Below are positions 18,806 to 25,897 of a DNA stretch of 64,000 nucleotides, piece after piece. Made by a program: the position numbers and the translations under genes. A model generated the notes under the pieces. The model was not told the DNA's origin. It worked only from the letters and a program-made list of their open reading frames with translations, and searched no databases. The stretch is from Flavobacteriales bacterium (lineage in GTDB: Bacteria > Bacteroidota > Bacteroidia > Flavobacteriales_F > PHOS-HE28), in contig JACJZF010000001.1 in the NCBI GenBank assembly GCA_020635725.1, positions 434,001-498,000 on the forward strand, read 5' to 3'. Numbering within the stretch: position 1 is the stretch's first letter; every line of letters begins with the position of its first letter.

Positions 18806-21004
18806 CTACGGCAACTGCTCCGCGCGCATGTTCGTGGGCACGCTCCCTCCGACGTTCACGAGGATCGGATCACGGTCATTGCCCTGCCCCACGTAGCGTA
18901 CCTCGCCATCCATGTTGATGTCCTCGGCGCGGTAGCCGGTGAGCGTGGCTGTGGGCACCGAGCCACCGATGGCCGCGAGAATCGGGTCGCGGTCGTTGCC
19001 ATCGCCCACATAGCGCAGCACGCCGTCACGCCAGGCGTTGCCCGCCCAGAGCAGCTGCACGGAACCTGAGCTCTTGCGCGCCTCGGTGCCGAACGCGGCG
19101 GTTGATGATGACGCGAGGTCGACCGAAACGGTGCCAGACAGGTTGATGGCACTGGCCGTCATCACGCCTAGGTGGTTGCGGTGCCGCACGGCCACGTGGT
19201 ATGGTCCAGCGGGTGACGACAGGGCGACGGCCGTTACGCCATCCGTTTCCACGATGTCGCCATCGCGTTGAAGCAGGGCGCAGCGCCGCTCGACCACCAC
19301 CGATGGTGTGTTCGGATTCCGGAGCTCGAGGAGGACCCAGTCCACGACGGCATCAGGCCCTGCCGCGGCGAGCACGGCCGGAGCAACCGATGCGCCGCTG
19401 TTCACAGACAAGAGCCCGATGGCCGTGTACGGCTCTTGCACGGGGATGAATCCGCGTACCCGGAGGCTGTCGTGCATGAGTCCGAGCCCGGTATCGTAGG
19501 GACCTTCGAGGAAGCACTTCGCGGCAACACGTGGTATCGCGCTCGGGAAGGAGAAATCACTCACTACCGGGAAGTGGTCGCTGGCCGTTTCGGTGTCGGT
19601 GGCGGTGAGGCCGAGCGCGTCGAGCGTCGCAACGGGCATGATCGCGGTGCGCAGCAGGTAGCTCTTGCGCAGATCAATGGCGGCGTCGGTGTAGAACATG
19701 TGGTCGAGGCGCCCGCTGGGATAGGCGCTCGTGTTGCTCCGCCATGTGTAAGCCATGCGCGCATGGGTCTGCAGCGCCTCGCAGGAGGATGCCGCGGTGC
19801 CATCCCAATCCATGGGGCCATCAGGGCCGTAGGTGGCGTTGTTCTGGATGTCTCCGGTGAGCAAGGTGGTGAGCTGCTGCGTGTAGCCCACGGAGTTCAG
19901 GTCGCCGGCATAAATCATGGGCGTGTTGGCCGGCAGGGTGAACGCGCCGCCCGGGTTCATCGCGTCCTGAACGAAGCGCACATACTCATCGGCCTCGTTC
20001 TGGCGGTTGCCATCGGCGGTGCAGCAGTGCAGATGGGCGGCGGTGAAGAGCAGGTCGTGCGGATAGCTCCCGGGCAGGTCGATGAGCGCTGCGAACTGGC
20101 GTGTGAGGGTCGGCCAGGTCTGCGTGATGGGCCAGCGCGCCGCGATGACCATGTCGAAATCGTCCTTCACCACCTGCCATCCGCTGCCGCCGATGGGCAG
20201 CCATGCATCAAGCCTGCTCTTCACAGCGGCGGCGGTGCTGCTCACGCACTCGCTGAACCCGATCACGTCAGGATCCAGGGCGCTGAGCATGCGCTGGTAC
20301 TGGCCTTGCAAGGCGGCGTTGGTGATGCCGTCGCTGAGCACGTTCCACGCGAGCACGCGCAGGTCGGTGGTCTGTTCGCGCGAAACCGCGATGGGCGTGA
20401 TGGGCGCCACCGGCGTCACGTCGAAGGCGTAGCTGAAGGTGCTGCCGCTGTTGGGCATCGCATCGCCGCCATCGGTCTCTCGGAAGAGCAACTTGATGGT
20501 GTTCGCCGCGAACAGCAGGTTGGTGCCATCGGGCCGCGCGTCACGGGCGATGGCGATCTCGAACGAAGTGCCGGTGGTGGTCGGCAGCGGCACCAGGTCG
20601 ATGGTGCTCCACGACACATTCGAGCTGGCGCCGAAGTACTCGGTCACTGTCCGCGTATCGAAGCGGATCTGGAGTTCCGCGCCATAGCCGGCTTGCGGGA
20701 CGTTGCCGGTGGACGCATTGTTATCGCCATCGATGTACAGCCGGATGGTCTGCGGCACAAGGTCATCCTGCAGGTCGATCTCCGCACCGACGCTGAGGCG
20801 GATGTACAGGTAGGCCTCGTCATTGGTCACCTGCATGCTCTGCAGGTCGATGCCAGTGGGCGGCGCATCGGGGTCGTTCAGCATCGCGAGCCCTGGGCCC
20901 CAATCATCGAAACGGCCATCCATGGTGATGACCGTGCTTTGGGACATGGCCGCGTGTGAGCCGGTCACGCTCAGGAAGAGAAGGGTTAATGCTCGAAGAC
21001 GCAT
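18806..21004 (-). CDS. Secreted endonuclease/exonuclease/phosphatase-family protein with paired NDRDPIL C-terminal repeats
   Basis: 732 residues from the ATG at 21004 (MRLRALTLLFLSVTGSHAAM, signal peptide). Residues ~30-190 look like a sugar-binding or DOMON-like beta domain (MDGRFDDWGPGLAM). An EEP catalytic domain follows: LRVLAWNVLSD, DVIGFSEC, YAGDLNSVG and SDHFPVVSDF, so phosphodiesterase or nuclease activity is likely. The last ~240 residues are shared with gene 33918-37337 and end in two NDRDPIL...GGSVPT repeats and RAEQLP. No standard type A or CHU_C domain is seen, so this module may be the surface-targeting or anchoring part. The gene lies 13 bases after gpsA. Confidence 0.85.
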   Translation of the reverse strand: MRLRALTLLFLSVTGSHAAMSQSTVITMDGRFDDWGPGLAMLNDPDAPPTGIDLQSMQVTNDEAYLYIRLSVGAEIDLQDDLVPQTIRLYIDGDNNASTGNVPQAGYGAELQIRFDTRTVTEYFGASSNVSWSTIDLVPLPTTTGTSFEIAIARDARPDGTNLLFAANTIKLLFRETDGGDAMPNSGSTFSYAFDVTPVAPITPIAVSREQTTDLRVLAWNVLSDGITNAALQGQYQRMLSALDPDVIGFSECVSSTAAAVKSRLDAWLPIGGSGWQVVKDDFDMVIAARWPITQTWPTLTRQFAALIDLPGSYPHDLLFTAAHLHCCTADGNRQNEADEYVRFVQDAMNPGGAFTLPANTPMIYAGDLNSVGYTQQLTTLLTGDIQNNATYGPDGPMDWDGTAASSCEALQTHARMAYTWRSNTSAYPSGRLDHMFYTDAAIDLRKSYLLRTAIMPVATLDALGLTATDTETASDHFPVVSDFSFPSAIPRVAAKCFLEGPYDTGLGLMHDSLRVRGFIPVQEPYTAIGLLSVNSGASVAPAVLAAAGPDAVVDWVLLELRNPNTPSVVVERRCALLQRDGDIVETDGVTAVALSSPAGPYHVAVRHRNHLGVMTASAINLSGTVSVDLASSSTAAFGTEARKSSGSVQLLWAGNAWRDGVLRYVGDGNDRDPILAAIGGSVPTATLTGYRAEDINMDGEVRYVGQGNDRDPILVNVGGSVPTNMRAEQLP

Positions 21005-21017
21005 GGGTGGTCCGTGA

Positions 21018-22013
21018 TCAAGCGAGCCGCTCACTCAGCAGCCGCATCTCCATCAGGGGCGCCATGCGCTCGTAGAGCATGCGATAGGTGCTCTCGGTGA
21101 TGGGCATGTCGACCTTCAGCCGCTCGTTGATGGCGTGCACGCATTTCACGGCGAAGTAGCCTTCGGCCACCATGTTCATCTCGAGCTGCGCCGCGCGCAC
21201 GCTGTAGCCCTTGCCCACCATGTTGCCGAACTCCCGGTTGCGGCTGAAGGTGGAGTAGGCCGTCACCAGCAGGTCGCCGAGGTAGGCGGGCTCGTTGATG
21301 TCGCGCGCGATCGGATGCACGGCCGCCACGAAGCGCTCGATCTCCTGGATGGCGCGGCTCACCAGCACCGCGCGGAAGTTGTCGCCATAACCCAGGCCCA
21401 CGCTGATGCCCGCGCACACGGCGATCACGTTCTTGAGGATGGCGGCGTACTCGGTGCCGTAGATGTCGTCGCTCAGGGTGGTCTTCATGAAGCGCCCGTT
21501 GAGCGTGGCGCCCATGGTCTTCGCCTTCTCGGTGTCCTGGCAGGCGATGGTGAGGTAGCTCAGGCGTTCCATCGCGACCTCCTCGGCATGGCAGGGGCCG
21601 CAGATCACGCCGAAATCGTGCTCCGCCACGTTCCAGTGCTTGAACAGGTAATCGCCCACGATCTGATTGGTCTCGGGGACGATCCCCTTCACCGCGCTGA
21701 ACACGACCTTCCCTTTCAGCTCCGCAGGGTCCAGCTGATCCATGGTGGTCTTGAGGAAGGCACTCGGCACGGCGATCACAAGCACATCGGCAGCCTTCAC
21801 CACGGTGTGGATGTCGCTATCCATGTCGAGCCGCGCCACGTCGAATTGCGCCGCGCTGATGTAATCCGGGTTGTGCCCGTACTTGCGGATGTGCTCGATG
21901 GTCTCTGGTCGGCGCACCCACCAGCCCACATGCTCGGTGTTCGAGGAGAGGAGCTTCACCAGGGCGGTGCCCCAGCTGCCCGCGCCGATCACGGCGATGC
22001 GCTGCGCCGACAT
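21018..22013 (-). CDS. gpsA: Glycerol-3-phosphate dehydrogenase [NAD(P)+]
   Basis: 331 residues. The Rossmann motif IAVIGAGSWGTAL opens the protein; the catalytic-lysine and family motifs are VVFSAVKGI, GPCHAEEVA, YGTEYAAILKNVIAVCAGI and GYGDNFRAVLVSRAI. It reduces dihydroxyacetone phosphate to sn-glycerol-3-phosphate for phospholipid synthesis, in the cytoplasm. The start overlaps the stop of the upstream M28 peptidase gene by one base (TGATG), so the two are probably translated from the same mRNA. Confidence 0.95.
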   Translation of the reverse strand: MSAQRIAVIGAGSWGTALVKLLSSNTEHVGWWVRRPETIEHIRKYGHNPDYISAAQFDVARLDMDSDIHTVVKAADVLVIAVPSAFLKTTMDQLDPAELKGKVVFSAVKGIVPETNQIVGDYLFKHWNVAEHDFGVICGPCHAEEVAMERLSYLTIACQDTEKAKTMGATLNGRFMKTTLSDDIYGTEYAAILKNVIAVCAGISVGLGYGDNFRAVLVSRAIQEIERFVAAVHPIARDINEPAYLGDLLVTAYSTFSRNREFGNMVGKGYSVRAAQLEMNMVAEGYFAVKCVHAINERLKVDMPITESTYRMLYERMAPLMEMRLLSERLA

Positions 22014-23695
22014 CAGAAGATGATGTTCTTCGTGATCTCCTTTCCCTCGCGCAGCACGGTCACTTCCGTCGCATCGCCCTTGTTGAACTGCGCCAGGGCC
22101 TTCATGTAGCCCATCATGTCGGTCACATCCAGCGCGCCGAGCCTCACCACCACGTCACCCGCTTGCAGCCCGGCGTTCGCCGCAGGCTTGCCGTCGGTGA
22201 TCCCATCGATGCGCATGCCCTTGCCATCGTAGAGGTAATCGGGCACCACGCCCAGGGTCACCTTGAAGCGCGGGGTGTCCTCGGTGTTCACGTCCTCGGT
22301 CTTGGTGAAGGCGAGCTTGCCGTCGTCGTTGAGCGAGGCGATGAGCGATTCGATGTAGCGGGTCACGCGAAGCATGCCGTCGTAGTTCACCTTCTCCTCA
22401 TCGTCGCTGGGCTTGTGGTAATCGGCATGCGTGCCGGTGAAGAAGTGGATCGCCGGGACGCCCTGCAGGTAGAAGCTCGTGTGATCACTGGGCCCGATGC
22501 CGCTCGTGGTGGTCTTAACCTTCAGGTCGCCAACGAGCACACGATTCAGCTCGTCCCAAGCAGGTGAGGTGCCCACGCCATTGATGCCGATGGTGCCCGA
22601 GGTGTCGAGCCGGCCCACCATGTCGAGGTTAATCATGTAGTTCAGTTCCGCGATGGGCATCGTCGGGTGCTTGGTCCAGTAGTTCGAGCCGTACAGGCCT
22701 TTCTCTTCGCCGCTGAAGGCGATGAAGAGATAGTCGTTGGCGCGCGTCTGGTCCATCTCGGCGAGGTCGCGCGCGAGCTGCAGCATCACGGCGATGCCGC
22801 TCGCGTTGTCGTCGGCGCCGTTATGGATCGCAGGCTCGCCACGATACAGCGACCCTTCATCGCCCCAGCCCAGATGGTCGAGGTGCGCGCCGATCACCAC
22901 CACGTTGGCCGCGCCGTTGTCGATCATCCCCACCACGTTGTACGCAGTGCGCTCGGCGCGTTCGATCTCCACGTGCACGGCGAACGGATTCCCATCGACC
23001 ACGAGCTGCTCGTAGAGCTCCCCGGTGAGGAAGATCACCGGTATGCCGATGGACTTGATCTTGGCGCTGAAGCCGGGCTCGGGCGTGGGAGCGGTCGGGT
23101 CATCGCTGTAGAAGAGCACGGCCGCGGCGCCGTGGTCGGCAGCCCTCTGGGCGCGTCCTTGCAGATCATTGTAGGCGATGTACTTGCTGTGCGGGTGCAC
23201 GCCATCGGGAGAGCTCACGCTGAATGCCGCGACACGGTCCTTGAGGTCGAGCGTATCCGGATAGTCGACGCGGCCCAGCTCGGGCGCCACGATGCCGTAG
23301 TCGAGCTTCCGGATGGTGCCGCGCACATCGCCGATGGCGGAATAGGCCAGCGGGTACCATTGCTCGCCGACCTTCAGCTTCTTGCGCCCGAGTTGCAAGG
23401 TGTTCAGCGCGCCGAGCTTCGGCTCCGCCGCGAAGGTGAAGGGCTGCAGGTAGCTGGCGTTCTCGCCGTAGGGCATCAGCCCCACGTTCCCGAATTTGGC
23501 GGCGATGTAATCCACGGCGAGCTGCTCGCCCGGCATGCCCGCCTCGCGTCCTTCGAGCAGGTCGCTGGCGAGGTATTGCACATCGTACTTCATCTGGTCC
23601 AACGCGTCCTGATCGGACTGCAGTTGGGCCATGGCCGGGAGCGAAGCGCCCAGAAGCAGGGCGCAGATCGGTTTTCTCATCATTCGGATGTCCAT
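22013..23695 (-). CDS. Secreted M28 family zinc peptidase with PA and PDZ domains
   Basis: About 560 residues. Starts at 23695 (MDIRMMRKPICALLLGASLP), 23683 or 23680 all give a signal peptide ending PAMA; 23695 is chosen because a promoter box ends 10 bases before it. A protease-associated insert spans ~140-260. The M28 zinc ligands are seen in GAHLDHLGWG, NGADDNASGIAV, SGEEKGLYGS, NLDMVGRL and the final His in ADYHKPSDDEE. The C-terminal ~90 residues are a PDZ domain (GITDGKPAANAGLQAGDVVV). It is predicted to be a periplasmic or envelope aminopeptidase. It is divergent from the DUF1232-like gene and coupled to gpsA. Confidence 0.9.
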   Translation of the reverse strand: MDIRMMRKPICALLLGASLPAMAQLQSDQDALDQMKYDVQYLASDLLEGREAGMPGEQLAVDYIAAKFGNVGLMPYGENASYLQPFTFAAEPKLGALNTLQLGRKKLKVGEQWYPLAYSAIGDVRGTIRKLDYGIVAPELGRVDYPDTLDLKDRVAAFSVSSPDGVHPHSKYIAYNDLQGRAQRAADHGAAAVLFYSDDPTAPTPEPGFSAKIKSIGIPVIFLTGELYEQLVVDGNPFAVHVEIERAERTAYNVVGMIDNGAANVVVIGAHLDHLGWGDEGSLYRGEPAIHNGADDNASGIAVMLQLARDLAEMDQTRANDYLFIAFSGEEKGLYGSNYWTKHPTMPIAELNYMINLDMVGRLDTSGTIGINGVGTSPAWDELNRVLVGDLKVKTTTSGIGPSDHTSFYLQGVPAIHFFTGTHADYHKPSDDEEKVNYDGMLRVTRYIESLIASLNDDGKLAFTKTEDVNTEDTPRFKVTLGVVPDYLYDGKGMRIDGITDGKPAANAGLQAGDVVVRLGALDVTDMMGYMKALAQFNKGDATEVTVLREGKEITKNIIF

Positions 23696-23705
23696 GCGGG
23701 CGGCC

Positions 23706-23713
23706 CGAAGATA
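23706..23713 (-). promoter_or_regulatory. Predicted -7 box of the M28 peptidase-gpsA operon
   Basis: TATCTTCG on the minus strand. It faces the plus-strand box at 23722-23729 across 8 bases, the two forming an inverted repeat. Confidence 0.5.
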
Positions 23714-23721
23714 CCCGGCCA

Positions 23722-23729
23722 TACCTTCG
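23722..23729 (+). promoter_or_regulatory. Predicted -7 box of the DUF1232-like gene and downstream lipoprotein
   Basis: TACCTTCG, 25 bases upstream of the ATG at 23755, opposite and very close to the minus-strand box for the M28 gene. Confidence 0.5.
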
Positions 23730-23754
23730 TGGGAACGTCACCGTTATCACCGTC

Positions 23755-23982
23755 ATGAAGAGCCTTTTCGTCGCCCTCGCCGGCTTGTTCGCCTTCCTCT
23801 ACCTGCTCAACCCGACCCTCGGGGTCTTCGAGCTCGTACCCGACAACCTGCCCTTGGTCGGCAACATCGACGATGCCACCGCTACCATGGTGCTGCTCGG
23901 TGCCTTGCGCTACTTCGGCTACGACCTCACCAACCTGTTCCGTCGCAGGCAAGCCTTGGATTTCGGAACGCATTCGCGCTGA
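23755..23982 (+). CDS. Small DUF1232-like membrane protein
   Basis: 75 residues: a hydrophobic N-terminal segment (LFVALAGLFAFLYLLNP), then FELVPDNLPLVGNIDDATAT, which matches the DUF1232 (YkvA-like) pattern of a proline-rich turn followed by GxxDD, then a second hydrophobic stretch and a basic end. Function in this family is not established. It lies 3 bases upstream of the HEAT-cyclophilin lipoprotein gene and shares its promoter. Confidence 0.75.
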   Translation: MKSLFVALAGLFAFLYLLNPTLGVFELVPDNLPLVGNIDDATATMVLLGALRYFGYDLTNLFRRRQALDFGTHSR

Positions 23983-23985
23983 AGC

Positions 23986-25842
23986 ATGCATCGCGCGCTC
24001 TTCGGGCTGGCCTTCGTGGCCGCGGCCTGCTCGCGGCCTGCCGCTGACCCGCCACCGAACCGCTGGAGCGATCCGCGCCTCCTGTCCGTGCTCGAAGCGC
24101 AGGAGCATCGGGATACCGAAAGGCTTTGCGCCATGCTGCAGGACAGCGCGGCTGTTGTGCGCCAGGCAGCGGCGCTCGCGTTCGCCAGCGTGCAGGACAG
24201 TGCCGGCGCTCCCTGTTTGCTGAAGGCCTTGGAAGACAGCGACCCCACCGTTCGGTCCACGGCCGTCTTCGCTTTGGGCTTCGTAGCGGACAGCGCGGTG
24301 GTGGAGCAGATGGCCGGCCTTGCCGTGAACGAACGCGACAGCACGGTGCAGCGCGCTTACCTGAGCGCATCGTTCATCGGCATGCTGCGCAACGGCATGC
24401 TGAAGGACCCGAGGGCAATCATGTACTACTTCGATCGCTCCGTTGGGCATGAACGTGTTCGTGCGGCCGACGCCCTACGTAGGCTGCCGGACAGTTTACT
24501 GAAGGCCATCGCAGCCGACTACCTGGCGCTTTTCGCCAGCGAAGAGCCGGTGGAGTCTGAAGCCATGTTGGTGCGTGGTTTGGGCAAAGTGGGCAGTCCC
24601 GATGCACTCAAGCTCTTGCGCTTCTCGGCAGACGCCGACAAACCTGCAGTGATTCTCCCGAGCGCTTTGCGATCGCTTGGCATCCTGCAGGATTCCCAAG
24701 ACGACAGCCTGCTCTTCCGTTGGGTGGGCCCGGGCTGCATCGGCCAAGCGGCCGTTGAGGGCTTGATGAGCCGGGAGAAATTGAATGCCGAACAGTGCCT
24801 GAGCGCAGCCATCGAGGAACAGGATGTGCGCACGCGCATCTTGCTCCTTGGCTTTGCAGTGAAGCATGGCGGCACCATTGGTCCGGGAGCACGTGCGATC
24901 CAGCTCCTTTCGGAGTTGGATACTGAATTGCGCTCTCCCTTTGAAAAATCAGCCATCATCGAGGCAGGCGCCGCGGCGACCGAGCACTTCTACTCAAACC
25001 AGGATCGGCGTGCCGCCATAGTTGACAATGGGCTGCCAGCCGTCGTGCGTCAGGCTATGTTGGCTGCTGAGATAGCCTCAGTGCGGAAGGCCATGATGGT
25101 TTCCCGCTTCGCCTCCCGAGAGGCGCAGTACGCCCGGTTGGCCGAGGTGGTCTCCACGGCCATAGGTTCGGGAGACGCGGGGCTGATATGCGCAATAGCG
25201 GAGATGCTGCAGGAGGAAGAGGCCGATGTCATCCGCATCCTGTTGCCCGCAGCCGTGGAGAAGAGGGCGTTCGAATCGCGCCTGCCGATACGCGACCTGG
25301 AAGCGATGATACTCCTGCACAACGCAATCGCGAAACGCGATGGTCTTCCGCCGCCATGGCATGTGCGCCCCGCCTTCAACCATGCGATTAATAAGGAGAA
25401 GCTTCGGTTCTTGAAGCAAGGCCAGCGCTATCTCATCTCAACATCGCAGGGCGATATCATCATCGCCACCGATGTCAACGATTGCCCCGGGAGCAGCCTG
25501 GCCTTCGATTCCTTGGTGACCGCAGGGTACTACGACGGCAAGTACTTCCACCGCATGGTGCCCAATTTCGTCGTGCAAGGCGGCTGTCCCCGCGGCGACG
25601 GCTACGGCGGCATGCCCTGGACCCTGCGCACCGAGATCGGTCGCAAGCCTTTCTCCGCTGGCTCCGTCGGTCTCGCATCGGCCGGACCCGATACCGAGAG
25701 CTGCCAGTTCTTCATTACGCACGCGGCTGCCCCGCATCTTGATGGGCGTTACACACGTTTCGGAGAAGTGGTTGAGGGGATGGATGTGGTCTGGCGTCTC
25801 GGGGTAGGCGACCGCATGGTCTCGGTGCGCAGGGCCGATTGA
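23986..25842 (+). CDS. Lipoprotein with HEAT-like repeats fused to a cyclophilin-type peptidyl-prolyl isomerase
   Basis: 618 residues. The N-terminus MHRALFGLAFVAAAC is a lipoprotein signal with lipidation at Cys15. Residues ~35-420 are alpha-helical HEAT-like repeats (for example AAVRQAAALAFASVQ-type units and DPTVRSTAVFALGFVADSA). The last ~150 residues are a cyclophilin domain: YYDGKYFHRMVPNFVVQGG, CQFFITHAAAPHLDGRYTRF and GEVVEGMDV. The active-site Arg of FHRM and the QFFIT motif are intact. It probably acts as an envelope folding factor whose repeats bind partner proteins. It follows the DUF1232-like gene by 3 bases. Codon use in the middle of the gene looks slightly less GC-rich than its neighbours. 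Confidence 0.88.
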   Translation: MHRALFGLAFVAAACSRPAADPPPNRWSDPRLLSVLEAQEHRDTERLCAMLQDSAAVVRQAAALAFASVQDSAGAPCLLKALEDSDPTVRSTAVFALGFVADSAVVEQMAGLAVNERDSTVQRAYLSASFIGMLRNGMLKDPRAIMYYFDRSVGHERVRAADALRRLPDSLLKAIAADYLALFASEEPVESEAMLVRGLGKVGSPDALKLLRFSADADKPAVILPSALRSLGILQDSQDDSLLFRWVGPGCIGQAAVEGLMSREKLNAEQCLSAAIEEQDVRTRILLLGFAVKHGGTIGPGARAIQLLSELDTELRSPFEKSAIIEAGAAATEHFYSNQDRRAAIVDNGLPAVVRQAMLAAEIASVRKAMMVSRFASREAQYARLAEVVSTAIGSGDAGLICAIAEMLQEEEADVIRILLPAAVEKRAFESRLPIRDLEAMILLHNAIAKRDGLPPPWHVRPAFNHAINKEKLRFLKQGQRYLISTSQGDIIIATDVNDCPGSSLAFDSLVTAGYYDGKYFHRMVPNFVVQGGCPRGDGYGGMPWTLRTEIGRKPFSAGSVGLASAGPDTESCQFFITHAAAPHLDGRYTRFGEVVEGMDVVWRLGVGDRMVSVRRAD

Positions 25843-25861
25843 GGGCATTGGCCGGGGCCGT

Positions 25862-25869
25862 TATCTTTC
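25862..25869 (+). promoter_or_regulatory. Possible -7 promoter box of the decarboxylase cluster
   Basis: TATCTTTC, one base off TAnnTTTG, 28 bases upstream of the decarboxylase ATG. Confidence 0.4.
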
Positions 25870-25897
25870 CCTCGCTACCGGCCTTGAGGCCATCACG

